Assembly: GCA_020345785.1 (NCBI GenBank)
Contig: CP070771.1
Location: 3,084,452-3,098,187 of the forward strand
Direction of reading: 5' to 3'
DNA from: Desulfobacterales bacterium
GTDB lineage: Bacteria > Desulfobacterota > Desulfobacteria > Desulfobacterales > JAFDCJ01
Length of the DNA: 13,736 nucleotides
Shown here: positions 1 to 10,066 of the stretch, in pieces
How the letters are laid out: each line of letters starts with the position of its first letter
Numbering within the stretch: position 1 is the stretch's first letter
Program-made: the position numbers and the translations under genes
Notes under the pieces: model-generated
The model's input: the letters and a program-made list of their open reading frames with translations, nothing else
Databases searched by the model: none
Told to the model about the DNA's origin: nothing

Positions 1-147
1 GTCGAAGGAAGGTTTTACTTTGCGGGGACGGCCAAAAACTGGTAATAGGATGGCATGTGTTTTACAAGAATATTCTTGGTAGAGGATAGTCAGATAAAAT
101 GCTTAGACTATGGATGACACTGATAAGGAAACTTGGGAAAGCATAAT
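1..147. other. Upstream region of gltB, no assignable gene
   Basis: This stretch precedes the gltB start. All three plus-strand frames are open at the left edge for 14 or more codons. One of them ends GTAKNW-stop at position 45 and could be the last codons of an upstream gene, but it is too short to decide. The visible signals are the palindrome at 65-78 and a weak promoter-like pair: TTTACA at 61-66 and GATAGT at 85-90, with an 18-nt spacer. Both promoter elements are poor matches, so the promoter is only a guess. Confidence 0.3.
65..78. promoter_or_regulatory. Perfect 14-bp palindrome upstream of gltB
   Basis: CAAGAATATTCTTG reads identically on both strands and lies 70 nt before the gltB ATG. 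It falls between the two halves of a weak promoter-like pair (TTTACA at 61-66, GATAGT at 85-90). A perfect dyad here would suit a dimeric repressor or activator controlling glutamate synthase. The sequence does not match any operator I can name with confidence, and a chance AT-rich palindrome is possible. Confidence 0.35.
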
Positions 148-3100
148 ATGTCAAAACATCTGTCCGACGCTTTTAAGCCTCGGGACCTTTATGATCCCCG
201 CTTCGAGCATGATGCCTGCGGAGTAGGTATGATCTGCCATATGAAGGGCGAAAAATCCCACCAGATCATTGCCGATGGGCTCCAGATCCTGGTCAATCTC
301 ACCCACCGCGGAGCCTGCGGTTGCGATGAAACCACCGGCGACGGCGCAGGCATTCTGATGCAGATGCCCCACGTCTTTTTGAAAAAGATAAGTGCGGAAG
401 CTTCCATCAATCTTCCTCCCGAAAAAGAATACGCCAGCGGATTGGTCTTCCTGCCGCCAGATCCGGACCAAAGACATATTTGCATGGCTCGTTTTGAAGC
501 GGTTATACGCGAAGAAAAGCAAGAATGTCTTGGTTGGCGCCGGGTTCCGGTGGCACGTAAGGCGCTGGGCGACCTGGCCCGGCAATTGGAACCGGCCATC
601 TACCAAATATTCATCGGCCGCGGCCCGACCATCAGCAATACGGCCCATTTTGAACGCAAACTGTTCGTCATCCGCAAGGTAGTTGAAAAGTTTGTAAGGG
701 AGTCCCAACTTTCCGAGGCATCCTACTTTCACATACCCAGTCTTTCCAGCCAAACCCTTGTTTACAAAGGAATGCTGCTGGCCGACCAAATCGAAGCCTA
801 TTATTCCGATCTGGCCGATAGCGACATGACCAGCGCCCTGGCGATAGTTCACCAACGTTACAGCACCAACACATTTCCCACCTGGGATCTGGCACACCCG
901 TTCAGGTTTTTGTGCCACAATGGCGAGATCAACACACTGCGCGGCAATGTCAACTGGATGAACGCCCGTCAGTGGTTGTTTCAGTCTGAACTTTTCGGGG
1001 AAGATATGCCCAAACTGTTTCCCATCGCCACCCCGGGTGCGAGCGACTCGGCCATATTCGACAACGCCATCGAACTTCTCTATCATTCCGGTCGCTCGCT
1101 GCCCCATGCCATTATGATGCTGATCCCGGAGGCCTGGGAAAAACACGCCACCATGAGCGATGCAAAAAAGGCCTTCTACGAATACCACGCATGCCTGATG
1201 GAACCCTGGGACGGACCGGCATCTATCGCCTTCAGCGACGGCACATGCATCGGTGCCGTGTTGGATCGCAACGGCCTGCGTCCTTCCCGCTATACCGTGA
1301 CCAAAGATGGTAAGGTCATCATGGCCTCGGAAACCGGCGTGCTGGAAGTCAAACCGGAAAACGTGCACTACAAGGGCCGCCTGCAGCCGGGCCGTATGTT
1401 TCTTATCGATATCGAGAAGGGTCGCATCGTTGACGACGAAGAAATCAAGGCTGAAATAGCCGCCCGCAAACCGTATCGTCGATGGCTGCAAAAAAACCTG
1501 GTTGCCCTGGACCAATTGCCGCACGCAGAACCAGTCAACTATGACGGTTCTCTGCCGCTGGTTACCCGGCAGCAAGCCTTCGGCTATAGTATGGAAGACC
1601 TGAGAATTATTCTGGCAGTCATGGCCCGGGAGGGAAAAGAACCTATCGGGTCCATGGGCGACGACATACCGCCGGCGATTCTATCCAGCCGGCCACGGTT
1701 GCTGTTTGATTATTTCAAACAGCTTTTCGCCCAGGTGACCAACCCGCCGCTGGATGCCATTCGGGAAGAACTGGTAACCTCGCTGGTAACAACAATCGGG
1801 GCCGAGCAGAATCTGTTTCAGGAAATTCCTCAGCACTGCCGTCAACTCAAACTGGATCAGCCGGTTATCAACAATTCCCAGCTCGAACAGATCCGCAGCA
1901 TAAATGACGATGCCATCGGTTCGGTCACGCTGCCGATGCTTTTTCAAGTTGAACAAGGCGGGCCGGGTCTTGAGCAGGCCATGGCAATACTCTGCCGCCG
2001 GGCGAGGCAAGCGGTCAATGAAAGCACAAGCATACTGATTTTAAGCGATCGCGGTGCAAACAAACACTTGGCACCGATACCGTCTTTGCTGGCCACCGCT
2101 GGTGTTCACCATCACCTGATCCGGCAAGGACTGCGAACCCGCTGCGGAATCGTGGTAGAAACCGGTGAAGCCCGGGAGGTTCACCACCACTGCTGCCTGA
2201 TCGGATATGGCGCCGGAGCTGTCAATCCCTATCTGGTATATGAAACTCTGGTAGAAATGATAGCCAGCGGACAACTGGAAGGGGTTACTCCGCAATCAGC
2301 CATCCAAAACTATATCAAAGCTGCGGGAAAAGGGATCTTGAAAGTCATGTCAAAAATGGGCATTTCCACGCTGCAAAGCTACCGGGGTGCGCAGATTTTT
2401 GAGTGCGTAGGACTCAATGAAAGTGTCATTGAAAAATATTTCAGCGGCACGCCATCGCGTATCAGTGGGGCGGGTATGGATCTTATTGCCAAGGAAGTGC
2501 AAATCAGGCATCAACATGCTTTTCCGGCTTTAAAAATAACAACCGGCGACCGCCTTGATCTGGGGGGCAAGTACAAATGGCGCCGCAGCGGAGAAGCGCA
2601 TCAATACCATCCGATGAGCATCGCCAAACTGCAGCAGGCCGCACGCGCAAAAGATATCAGAGCCTGGGAGGAATTTTCGGAATTGGTCGACACGCAAAAC
2701 CGCCGGGAAGGATTGATCCGCGGTCTTTTTGAATTTAAAACGCCGCCTTCCTCCATCAACCTTGAGGACGTCGAACCGGCCGAAGCCATTGTGCGCCGCT
2801 TTAAAACCGGCGCCATGTCCTACGGATCAATCAGTAAGGAAGCCCATGAAACCCTGGCGATTGCCATGAACCGGATCGGCGGCAAGAGCAACAGCGGCGA
2901 AGGCGGCGAAGATGCGGACCGGTATCAGCCCGACGCCAACGGTGACTGGCGCAACAGCGCCATCAAGCAGGTGGCCTCCGGCCGATTCGGAGTTACCGCG
3001 GCCTATCTGGCGAATGCTGCGGATCTGCAGATTAAAATGGCCCAGGGTGCCAAACCCGGTGAAGGCGGGCAACTTCCCGCCTTCAAGGTTTATCCCTGGA

Positions 3101-4677
3101 TTGCCAAAACCCGCCATTCGACGCCTTATGTGGGTTTAATTTCGCCGCCGCCCCACCATGATATCTATTCCATTGAAGATCTGGCGCAGCTGATACATGA
3201 TTTGAAAAATGCCAATCCCCGGGCCCGGATCAATGTCAAACTGGTATCGGAGGTGGGCGTGGGCACGGTGGCGGCCGGCGTAGCCAAAGGCAAAGCCGAT
3301 CTGATTCTGATCAGCGGCGAATCCGGCGGCACCGGAGCATCTCCCCAGACATCCATTCGTCACGCCGGCCTTCCCTGGGAACTGGGCCTGGCGGAAACCC
3401 AGCAGACCCTTGTCATGAACGGTTTGCGCAGCCGGGTGGTGCTGGAGTGCGACGGCCAGTTGAAAACGGCGAGGGATGTTGCTGTCGCCTGTCTGCTGGG
3501 CGCCGAAGAATTCGGATTCGGTACGATCTCCCTGGTGGCGCTGGGATGTATCATGATGCGGGTCTGCCATCTGAATACCTGCCCGGTGGGCATCGCCACG
3601 CAGGATCCGGAATTGCGCAAAAAGTTTGCCGGCAAACCTGAACATGTAATCAATTTAATGTATTTTATCGCCGCAGATCTCAGAAAGATAATGGCCCGTC
3701 TTGGGTTCCGAACCGTTCGCGAGATGGCGGGGCGGGTCGATCTGCTCGATGTCGGCAACGCCGTCGACCACTGGAAGGGGCAGGGACTTGACTTTTCAAA
3801 AATTTTATACAAACCCGAAATCCCTGTGGCGATCGCCGGCACCTGTTCGGTGGAACACCAGAACCACGGCCTTGAAAACGCACTGGATCATCAACTGATC
3901 GCAAAATGCCGGCCGGCCCTGGAGCACAGAAAACCCGTTGAACTTGAAATGCCGATCCGCAACGTGCAGCGCACGGTGGGCACGATGCTCAGCTACGAAA
4001 TCTCGCAACGATACGGCCTGAAAGGTCTGCCGGCCGACACCATCGTGGTCCATGCAACCGGATCAGCGGGGCAGAGTTTCTGCGCTTTTGGTGCCTCCGG
4101 GCTCACAGTCCACATCCGCGGCGATGCCAACGACTATTTCGGCAAGGGACTGTCCGGCGCCAAATTAACCATAAGTCCTGCGCCAGGCAGCACATTTACG
4201 GCCGAAGAGAACATCATCATCGGCAACGTTGCCTTTTACGGGGCAACCAGCGGTGAAGCTTACATCCGCGGCATGGCCGGAGAACGCTTCTGTGTGCGCA
4301 ACAGCGGGGTTGCGGCCGTGGTTGAGGGGGTCGGAGACCATGGCTGCGAATACATGACCGGCGGCCGTGTCGTTATCCTGGGATCTACCGGCCGCAACTT
4401 TGCCGCCGGCATGAGCGGCGGGGTGGCCTATGTACTGGACGAGACCGGTGATTTCGGCCGCTTTCGCTGCAACTTGGAAATGGTCGAACTCGAAGACCTC
4501 ACCGAGCCGGATGATATTGTCGAGTTGCGGCAAATGATCGAAAACCATTATCGCTATACCGACAGCGCCGTGGCGCGCCGGGTGCTGGACAACTGGGAAG
4601 GTATGCTTGCAAAATTCATCAAAGTCATGCCGAAGGATTACAAGAAAGCGCTTCTGCAATTGTCAGATAATGGTTAG
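148..4677 (+). CDS. gltB: Glutamate synthase (NADPH) large subunit
   Basis: Large (alpha) subunit of glutamate synthase. It hydrolyses glutamine, channels the ammonia to an FMN site and makes glutamate from 2-oxoglutarate, working with GltD in the cytoplasm. The product is 1509 aa, the usual length. Domains in order: class II glutamine amidotransferase (about 24-430), with nucleophile Cys24 in HDACGVG, so the first 23 residues are probably a propeptide; central domain (about 470-770); FMN/2-oxoglutarate barrel (about 822-1195); GXGXG beta-helix (about 1265-1460). Cys1134, Cys1140 and Cys1145 in the [15 protein letters not shown] motif are the expected [3Fe-4S] ligands. I chose ATG at 148 over an in-frame TTG at 133: purine-rich AAGGAA and GGGAAA lie just upstream, and the product then begins MSKHLSD. 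No frameshift or missing key residue was seen. gltD follows after a 259-nt spacer. Confidence 0.97.
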   Translation: MSKHLSDAFKPRDLYDPRFEHDACGVGMICHMKGEKSHQIIADGLQILVNLTHRGACGCDETTGDGAGILMQMPHVFLKKISAEASINLPPEKEYASGLVFLPPDPDQRHICMARFEAVIREEKQECLGWRRVPVARKALGDLARQLEPAIYQIFIGRGPTISNTAHFERKLFVIRKVVEKFVRESQLSEASYFHIPSLSSQTLVYKGMLLADQIEAYYSDLADSDMTSALAIVHQRYSTNTFPTWDLAHPFRFLCHNGEINTLRGNVNWMNARQWLFQSELFGEDMPKLFPIATPGASDSAIFDNAIELLYHSGRSLPHAIMMLIPEAWEKHATMSDAKKAFYEYHACLMEPWDGPASIAFSDGTCIGAVLDRNGLRPSRYTVTKDGKVIMASETGVLEVKPENVHYKGRLQPGRMFLIDIEKGRIVDDEEIKAEIAARKPYRRWLQKNLVALDQLPHAEPVNYDGSLPLVTRQQAFGYSMEDLRIILAVMAREGKEPIGSMGDDIPPAILSSRPRLLFDYFKQLFAQVTNPPLDAIREELVTSLVTTIGAEQNLFQEIPQHCRQLKLDQPVINNSQLEQIRSINDDAIGSVTLPMLFQVEQGGPGLEQAMAILCRRARQAVNESTSILILSDRGANKHLAPIPSLLATAGVHHHLIRQGLRTRCGIVVETGEAREVHHHCCLIGYGAGAVNPYLVYETLVEMIASGQLEGVTPQSAIQNYIKAAGKGILKVMSKMGISTLQSYRGAQIFECVGLNESVIEKYFSGTPSRISGAGMDLIAKEVQIRHQHAFPALKITTGDRLDLGGKYKWRRSGEAHQYHPMSIAKLQQAARAKDIRAWEEFSELVDTQNRREGLIRGLFEFKTPPSSINLEDVEPAEAIVRRFKTGAMSYGSISKEAHETLAIAMNRIGGKSNSGEGGEDADRYQPDANGDWRNSAIKQVASGRFGVTAAYLANAADLQIKMAQGAKPGEGGQLPAFKVYPWIAKTRHSTPYVGLISPPPHHDIYSIEDLAQLIHDLKNANPRARINVKLVSEVGVGTVAAGVAKGKADLILISGESGGTGASPQTSIRHAGLPWELGLAETQQTLVMNGLRSRVVLECDGQLKTARDVAVACLLGAEEFGFGTISLVALGCIMMRVCHLNTCPVGIATQDPELRKKFAGKPEHVINLMYFIAADLRKIMARLGFRTVREMAGRVDLLDVGNAVDHWKGQGLDFSKILYKPEIPVAIAGTCSVEHQNHGLENALDHQLIAKCRPALEHRKPVELEMPIRNVQRTVGTMLSYEISQRYGLKGLPADTIVVHATGSAGQSFCAFGASGLTVHIRGDANDYFGKGLSGAKLTISPAPGSTFTAEENIIIGNVAFYGATSGEAYIRGMAGERFCVRNSGVAAVVEGVGDHGCEYMTGGRVVILGSTGRNFAAGMSGGVAYVLDETGDFGRFRCNLEMVELEDLTEPDDIVELRQMIENHYRYTDSAVARRVLDNWEGMLAKFIKVMPKDYKKALLQLSDNG

Positions 4678-4725
4678 TGGCAGAAAAATTTTTTTTATTT
4701 AATCAAATCTTACAGGTTGGCAAGC

Positions 4726-4862
4726 AAAATAAGAAACCCGAAACTCGAAATACGAAACAAATTCGAATATCAAATGACAGAAATCCCAAACCTGTTTTTA
4801 ACATTTGAATTTAGCATTTTGGTTTTGTTTCGGATTTAGATTTCGTGCTTCGAATTTAATGA
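4726..4862. repeat. Degenerate long inverted repeat between gltB and gltD
   Basis: This AT-rich block is built from CGAAA-type words. The left arm holds ACGAAACAAATTCGAA followed by ATCAAATG. The right arm, read on the minus strand, holds CCGAAACAAAACCAAAATG and then TTCAAATG, with CCCAAACCTG and its approximate complement near the centre. The arms match only imperfectly, so the block is a degenerate palindrome of about 130 bp. From memory, similar CGAAA/TTTCG palindromes are scattered between genes of Desulfobacterales-type genomes; I cannot check copy number here. No coding sequence is seen. It fills most of the 259-nt gap between gltB and gltD. Confidence 0.6.
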
Positions 4863-4936
4863 ATGAATCTGATTGGATATGAACAAATATTTTCTCTTAA
4901 GAGTTTAAATCGCAAGCAGTCAGACAAGGATTACAT

Positions 4937-6406
4937 ATGGGCAAACCGACAGGATTCAAGGAATACGATCGAGAGCTTCCCGTAAAACGACCCGTAAAAG
5001 AACGGATAAAGGATTTTAAAGAAATCTATCTGCCCTTTCCAAGGGCAAAACTCAAAATGCAGGCTGCCCGCTGCATGGACTGCGGCGTGCCGACCTGCCA
5101 TGCCGGCTGCCCCCTGGGCAACCTGATACCGGATTGGAATGACTTCGTCTATCAGGACAGTTGGCAATATGCCCTCGGTCAACTTTTGCTGACCAACAGC
5201 TTTCCGGAATTTACCGGCCGGTTATGTCCGGCCCCTTGCGAGGAGGCCTGCGTGCTGGGCATCAATGAGCCGCCGGTTACCATTGAGCAGATTGAAAAGG
5301 AGATCATTGAACATGCTTTTCAGCAAGGCTGGATTAAACCGGAGCCGCCGGAAAAAAGAACCGGCAAAACGGTGGCCGTTATCGGCTCAGGACCCTCGGG
5401 TCTGGCCTGTGCCCAGCAACTGAATCGCGCCGGACACCGCGTAACCGTGTACGAGCGCGCCGACCGCATCGGAGGGCTTCTTAGATACGGAATTCCCGAT
5501 TTCAAGCTGGAAAAGTGGGTGCTGGACCGGCGCCTGGACCTCATGCAACAGGAAGGTATTCGCTTTGAGGCCCGGGTCAACGTCGGGGTGGATTTGATGC
5601 CGGAAGATCTAAATGGATTTGATGCCGCTGTGATCTGTACCGGTGCGACCATTCCCGGTGACCTGCCGATACCCGGACGCAACCTCAAAGGGGTGCATTT
5701 CGCCATGGATTTTTTATCCCGCCAGAACCGATCGATCGCCGGGGACAGCCTCGCACGGCTTAAAATCGATTTGATCTCCGCCGTCGGCAAGCACGTGGTG
5801 GTCATCGGCGGCGGCGATACCGGCAGCGACTGCATCGGCACTTGCATTCGCCAGCAGGCGAAGTCTGTGACCAATTTTGAGATTTTCCCGAAACCCCCCG
5901 AGCATCGATCGGAAAGTCATCCCTGGCCATTCTGGCCCGTCAAGATGCGCACCAGCACTTCCCATGAAGAGGGCTGTTTACGGCAGTGGGGAATATTAAC
6001 CAAATCGTTTATCGGCGAGGCGGGCAAAATCGTTAAACTGAAAACGGTTGATGTTGAGTTTGTGATTGACGGCCAGGGTCGCACCGAAATGCGAGAAATT
6101 GCAGGCTCCGAGCGCGAATGGCCGGCCGACCTGGTGCTGCTCGCCTTAGGTTTCACAGGACCGGAGCCCAATACGATTGTAACCGGCTGCAATCTGGACC
6201 TGGATGAACGCGGCAACATTCAGACCGACCAAAACTACATGACGAACAAACCCGGTATTTTTGCCGCCGGCGATGCCCATCGCGGACAGTCCCTGATTGT
6301 CTGGGCCATCTCCGAAGGACGTGAAGCGGCGCGTTGCGTGGATGCCTATTTAATGGGAGCATCGGCATTGCCCACCAAGGGCGGCGGGGATCTACCCAGA
6401 ATTTAA
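4937..6406 (+). CDS. gltD: Glutamate synthase (NADPH) small subunit
   Basis: Small (beta) subunit of glutamate synthase. It takes electrons from NAD(P)H through FAD and passes them through Fe-S clusters to GltB. The 489-aa product has the normal family length. The N-terminal ferredoxin-like part carries Cys46, Cys49, Cys54 and Cys58 (CMDCGVPTCHAGC) and Cys97, Cys101 and Cys105 (CPAPCEEAC), the ligands of the [4Fe-4S] clusters. The FAD-binding Rossmann motif GSGPSG is at 150-155, followed by a GGLLRYGIP segment. The NAD(P)H-binding motif GGGDTG is at 291-296. A C-terminal GIFAAGDAHRGQSL segment closes the FAD site. The ATG at 4937 is preceded by AAGGA at 4926-4930 with a 6-nt spacer, so the gene has its own good ribosome binding site. 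The repeat-filled gap to gltB leaves open whether the two are always co-transcribed. Confidence 0.96.
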   Translation: MGKPTGFKEYDRELPVKRPVKERIKDFKEIYLPFPRAKLKMQAARCMDCGVPTCHAGCPLGNLIPDWNDFVYQDSWQYALGQLLLTNSFPEFTGRLCPAPCEEACVLGINEPPVTIEQIEKEIIEHAFQQGWIKPEPPEKRTGKTVAVIGSGPSGLACAQQLNRAGHRVTVYERADRIGGLLRYGIPDFKLEKWVLDRRLDLMQQEGIRFEARVNVGVDLMPEDLNGFDAAVICTGATIPGDLPIPGRNLKGVHFAMDFLSRQNRSIAGDSLARLKIDLISAVGKHVVVIGGGDTGSDCIGTCIRQQAKSVTNFEIFPKPPEHRSESHPWPFWPVKMRTSTSHEEGCLRQWGILTKSFIGEAGKIVKLKTVDVEFVIDGQGRTEMREIAGSEREWPADLVLLALGFTGPEPNTIVTGCNLDLDERGNIQTDQNYMTNKPGIFAAGDAHRGQSLIVWAISEGREAARCVDAYLMGASALPTKGGGDLPRI

Positions 6407-6471
6407 AGGTTCCAGGTTCACTGTCCAGGGTTCAAGGGTTAACTACCATCCAATAACGAATAACGAATAAC
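6407..6471. repeat. Heptamer repeat cluster downstream of gltD
   Basis: Four loose copies of RGGTTCA-type heptamers lie at 6407-6413, 6414-6420, 6428-6434 and 6436-6442. They are followed by a second simple repeat, ATAACGA in tandem, at about 6452-6471. The first set is the reverse complement of the TGAACCY heptamers at 10033-10062 on the other side of the cyclase gene. Nothing here codes, and no terminator with a T-run is visible after gltD. Confidence 0.6.
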
Positions 6472-6508
6472 TCCCAATTCTCTTTAAATTCAATTGGCAG
6501 CGACGACT

Positions 6509-9500
6509 ATGAATGGCAACCAATCCAATAGTGCCGGCATAATCTGTCCCTCATGCCGGCATAAGAACCCCCAGGAGGCGAAATTCTGTCAGCAGTGCGG
6601 ATTAAAACTCCATCAGATCTGTACCAACTGCCAAACTGCGATGTCACCGGACGCCAAATTCTGTTATCGGTGCGGACAGGCGGCCGGCACCGCAGGCGTT
6701 CGCAGCCAGGCAGGCCGTGCATACACACCCCAGTATTTGGCCGACAAGATTCTGACCACCCGCAGCGCCCTGGAGGGTGAGCGCAAACAGGTCACCGTGC
6801 TTTTTGCCGATATAAAAGGATCAATGCAGCTGGCCGAGCAGGTCGATCCCGAAGAATGGCATGCCATTCTGGATGACTTCTTCCAGATACTGGCCGCCGG
6901 CATTCACCGCTTTGAAGGCACGATTAATCAGTATACCGGTGACGGCATCATGGCTCTTTTCGGTGCACCGCTCGCTCACGAAGATCACGCCTTGCGCGCC
7001 TGTTATGCCGCCCTTTACCTGCGCAAGGCGCTGCGAAGTCACGCCGATCAACTACGAGTTAAGCGGGGACTTAATTTCGGTGTCCGCATGGGGCTCAACT
7101 CGGGAGAAGTCGTGGTCGGCAGGATCGGAGACGATCTGCGTATGGACTATACGGCGCAGGGCCAGACGGTGGGATTGGCGGCTCGCATGGAACAGCTGGC
7201 CGAGTCGGGTTGTGTCTATATTACTGAGCACACTCGCACGCTTGTCGAAGGATTTTTTAAATTGCGTGATCTGGGATTGTCTTCCATTAAGGGCGTGACG
7301 CAACCGGTGCGAATCTATGAACTGGAGGAAATCCGTGAATATCGAACCCGGCTGGATATCTCACAGGAGCGGGGGTTTTCGCGCTTTATCGGCCGCAGCA
7401 ATGAAATGGCCGTTCTTCTATCCGCTCATCAGCGCGCCTTAGCCGGCCATGGCAATGTCATCGGCATCGTCGGCGAGCCGGGTGTCGGTAAAAGCCGCTT
7501 GTGCTATGAATTTCTTGAACTCAACCGCAAAACGGGTATCACCATTTGTGAAGCGAACTGCGCCTCTCACATTAAAACCATACCGCTGCTGCCCGTCTTG
7601 CAGCTGTTGCGAAGCTTCTTTGGCATCGCCATCCAGGAGCGCGAAGAAGACGCCCGCAAAAAAATTGCCGGCACGCTTATTTTGCTCGACGAAGCGTTCA
7701 AAGATACGCTGTCGATCTGGTTTGACTTCCTGTCGGTTGCCGATCGCAAACAACCGGCAATCGATGCGAACGGGGAAGAACGACAGCGGAAACTATTCGC
7801 CCTGATACAGCGTCTGATCCAGACGATGTCCAAACGGGAGCCTCTAATCATGCTGGTTGAAGATCTTCACTGGATCGACTCCTCGAGCGATACCTTCATC
7901 GATCGTCTGGTAGATGCTGTTTCCGATACAAGAACTTTGCTGCTGCTGAACTTCCGCCCCGAGTATCGCCGGGAATGGATGAACCGATCCATTTACCGGC
8001 GTCTACCACTGCCGGCCCTGGATGACGCGGCATCCAGGGAACTGTTGGAAGATCTCCTCGGCAGCGATCCATCGCTGGAAAATCTGACGCCTAAGCTGGC
8101 TTCGCGTGCGCTCGGCAATCCCTACTTCATCGAGGAGCTGGTTCGCTCGCTGGTGGAATCCGGCAATCTTGCCGGTCAGCGCAGCGCCTATCGTCTGGTG
8201 AAACCCTTAAAAACTCAAACGCTGCCTCGCACAGTACAGGCTGTTCTGTCGGCTCGCATCGACCGACTCGCAGAACCGGTAAAACAGGTTCTGCAGTCGG
8301 CGTCGGTCGTCGGCCAGGAGTTTGAAGCGGTGATCCTGCGCCAGGCACTGGATTTATCCGACAGAGAACTGGAGGATTCCCTTTACGCGCTGCAGGAGGT
8401 TGAATTTTTTTATCAAAAGGCTTTTTATCCGGTGCCGATGTATGCCTTCAAACACCCCATTTTAAGGGAGGTTGCCTACCACTCGCTGCTCACCAAACAA
8501 CGCGCAAGGCTCCACCGCCGCATGGCACGGGCCATTGAAATAACGTATCCCGATCGAAAGGATGAACTTGCAGGGCTGGTGGCACATCATTGGGAAAATG
8601 CCAATAAACCGCTCAAGGCCGCTCGCCGGCATCGACGCGCTGCGCGTGCATCCGGCTTTGCCGAGGTTCACCGGACATTCTTTCATTGGACGAAAGCGTT
8701 GAAACTGGTTCATCAGGCGCCGGCCAACGAGGAGGCGCTGCGATTGCAGCTGGAGGCCTGCTGCGGAGCCCTTGATATCGGTGGTCGCGTTGATGTCTCT
8801 CCAAAACAGGTCAGGGAGATATTTGAAGAAGGCCGACAACAGGCCGAAAAGTTTGGCGATTTTCGCTCTCTTTTGCGCCTTCATGAGGACATGGCTGCGC
8901 GATTAGGGTGGTCGGGCGACTTCGCCGGGCAGAGACGGTATCTTAATGAAGCAATGATCATTGCTGAAAAGGTGGCCGATCCTGAAATTAAGATAGGTCT
9001 TTTACAGCGCCGCTATGTGGCGGAGTTCCACCAGGGCGATTTAAGATCTGCCTTGAACATGGCTGAGGAAGGCATCGCCCGGTGTGAAGCTTCAAGGTCC
9101 GCCCTGCCAGACCCGGTTCACGGTCGCCTGTTGCGCGCTTTTCTGCTTGCCAAGGCCAATGTTCTAACCCTGATGGGCAAGCTGGATGAGGCAGGATCTC
9201 TCATTGATCAGGCAGCACATCTCTTGCCGTCAGACGAAAAATCCAAAAAAGACTCGCGCACAACTCATACCGGGGCGCTTGTCCGCGCGCACCTTTCCTT
9301 TTATGTCGGCAATTCAGATGCCGGTCTGCGTGATGCACGCGTTTTTGTTGAGCTCGCGGAAAGATCCGGCTCTACCTGGGCAATTGCCGTTTCGGCTTCA
9401 ACCCTTGGAAGGGCGCATATAATGGGACGGCGTTGGTCCGAAGCCCGCGAAGCGCTCGAATATGCGCTGGCGCAAGCCAGGCAGCACAAGCTTGGTCTGG

Positions 9501-9925
9501 AGGCGGAAGCCTCCTATCTGGCATTTTTAGCTGAGGCCCTGGCCGGCTGCGAAGAATTGAAGCAGGCGCTTGAAACCGCCGAGGAGGCCGTCGCTGCAGC
9601 CCGGCGCAAGGGAACACTTTTCTGGGAGCTGCAGGCCCAGACCGCCCTGGCAACGATTCTTTTGCACCGGGGACGATTAGAAGACCAGCATCGCATCGCG
9701 GAAATACTGGATCTGGCCGCTGGACTGATTGAAAAGACCGGAGGGCAAGTAATGAAGCCGCTGGTTACCATGCGACGCGCCGAATTTGCAGAAATGACGG
9801 GTAATAAAGCCGGCCATCTGCGATTACTTAAAAAGGCTCACAACCTATACACTGCCATGGCGGCTCACGGATACGCCGAACAGCTGGCGGCCAAACTCAG
9901 AGGAATTTGCCCCCCCAAAGCGTAG
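6509..9925 (+). CDS. Zinc-ribbon / class III cyclase / STAND ATPase signalling protein
   Basis: A 1138-aa soluble protein; no signal peptide or membrane segment is seen. The N-terminus has four CxxC pairs (Cys13/16, 27/30, 38/41, 52/55), a double zinc ribbon. A class III nucleotide cyclase domain follows (about 92-260), with metal-binding Asp101 in FADIKGS and Asp145 in TGDGIMALFG. Next is a P-loop ATPase of the STAND/AAA type: Walker A GEPGVGKS at 322-329, Walker B-like LIMLVEDLHWID at 446-457, and the GNPYFIEELV motif from 536. The remainder (about 640-1130) is alpha-helical with TPR-like spacing. Such proteins are thought to couple ligand or partner sensing to cyclic-nucleotide synthesis, but the substrate is unknown. 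Canonical purine-contact Lys and transition-state Asn positions are Gln141 and Gly222 here, while Thr215 and Arg226 are retained, so activity should not be assumed. ATG at 6509 is preferred to an in-frame TTG at 6494; neither has a clear Shine-Dalgarno site. Confidence 0.88.
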   Translation: MNGNQSNSAGIICPSCRHKNPQEAKFCQQCGLKLHQICTNCQTAMSPDAKFCYRCGQAAGTAGVRSQAGRAYTPQYLADKILTTRSALEGERKQVTVLFADIKGSMQLAEQVDPEEWHAILDDFFQILAAGIHRFEGTINQYTGDGIMALFGAPLAHEDHALRACYAALYLRKALRSHADQLRVKRGLNFGVRMGLNSGEVVVGRIGDDLRMDYTAQGQTVGLAARMEQLAESGCVYITEHTRTLVEGFFKLRDLGLSSIKGVTQPVRIYELEEIREYRTRLDISQERGFSRFIGRSNEMAVLLSAHQRALAGHGNVIGIVGEPGVGKSRLCYEFLELNRKTGITICEANCASHIKTIPLLPVLQLLRSFFGIAIQEREEDARKKIAGTLILLDEAFKDTLSIWFDFLSVADRKQPAIDANGEERQRKLFALIQRLIQTMSKREPLIMLVEDLHWIDSSSDTFIDRLVDAVSDTRTLLLLNFRPEYRREWMNRSIYRRLPLPALDDAASRELLEDLLGSDPSLENLTPKLASRALGNPYFIEELVRSLVESGNLAGQRSAYRLVKPLKTQTLPRTVQAVLSARIDRLAEPVKQVLQSASVVGQEFEAVILRQALDLSDRELEDSLYALQEVEFFYQKAFYPVPMYAFKHPILREVAYHSLLTKQRARLHRRMARAIEITYPDRKDELAGLVAHHWENANKPLKAARRHRRAARASGFAEVHRTFFHWTKALKLVHQAPANEEALRLQLEACCGALDIGGRVDVSPKQVREIFEEGRQQAEKFGDFRSLLRLHEDMAARLGWSGDFAGQRRYLNEAMIIAEKVADPEIKIGLLQRRYVAEFHQGDLRSALNMAEEGIARCEASRSALPDPVHGRLLRAFLLAKANVLTLMGKLDEAGSLIDQAAHLLPSDEKSKKDSRTTHTGALVRAHLSFYVGNSDAGLRDARVFVELAERSGSTWAIAVSASTLGRAHIMGRRWSEAREALEYALAQARQHKLGLEAEASYLAFLAEALAGCEELKQALETAEEAVAAARRKGTLFWELQAQTALATILLHRGRLEDQHRIAEILDLAAGLIEKTGGQVMKPLVTMRRAEFAEMTGNKAGHLRLLKKAHNLYTAMAAHGYAEQLAAKLRGICPPKA

Positions 9926-10032
9926 ACCTTTAAGCGCTAATTCAAATGTTGAAACCTGATCCTCGTATGTGACTCCGCAGTTGATGTCTGCAAGCCGATC
10001 AAACTGGAAACTCCGGCGGCCAATGGCTGCGC

Positions 10033-10062
10033 TGAACCCCTGAACCTTGAACCTCTGAACCC
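10033..10062. repeat. TGAACCY heptamer repeats downstream of the cyclase gene
   Basis: Four copies of TGAACC(C/T) lie at 10033-10039, 10041-10047, 10048-10054 and 10056-10062, two of them directly abutting and the others separated by single bases. They sit between the convergent ends of the cyclase gene and the minus-strand lipoprotein gene, whose stop codon begins 5 nt further on. The same word occurs in reverse complement at 6407-6442. No stem with a T-run was found, so this is not a recognisable terminator. Confidence 0.65.
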
Positions 10063-10066
10063 TGAG

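Noticed and set aside
133..147. TTG start for gltB five codons upstream of ATG 148
   Set aside because: The ATG gives the expected short propeptide before Cys24 and has purine-rich sequence upstream; the TTG is not needed.
151..1575. Minus-strand open frame of 474 codons opposite the start of gltB
   Set aside because: It is fully antisense to the amidotransferase domain of gltB, has no ribosome binding site and no recognisable domain. Long antisense frames are common opposite GC-biased codons.
6407..6471. CRISPR-like short repeats
   Set aside because: The repeats are only 7 nt long and mostly abut, with no unique spacers of regular length and no cas genes.
6494..6508. TTG start for the cyclase gene five codons upstream of ATG 6509
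   Set aside because: Neither start has a clear ribosome binding site, but ATG is the more common codon and the zinc ribbon is complete from it.
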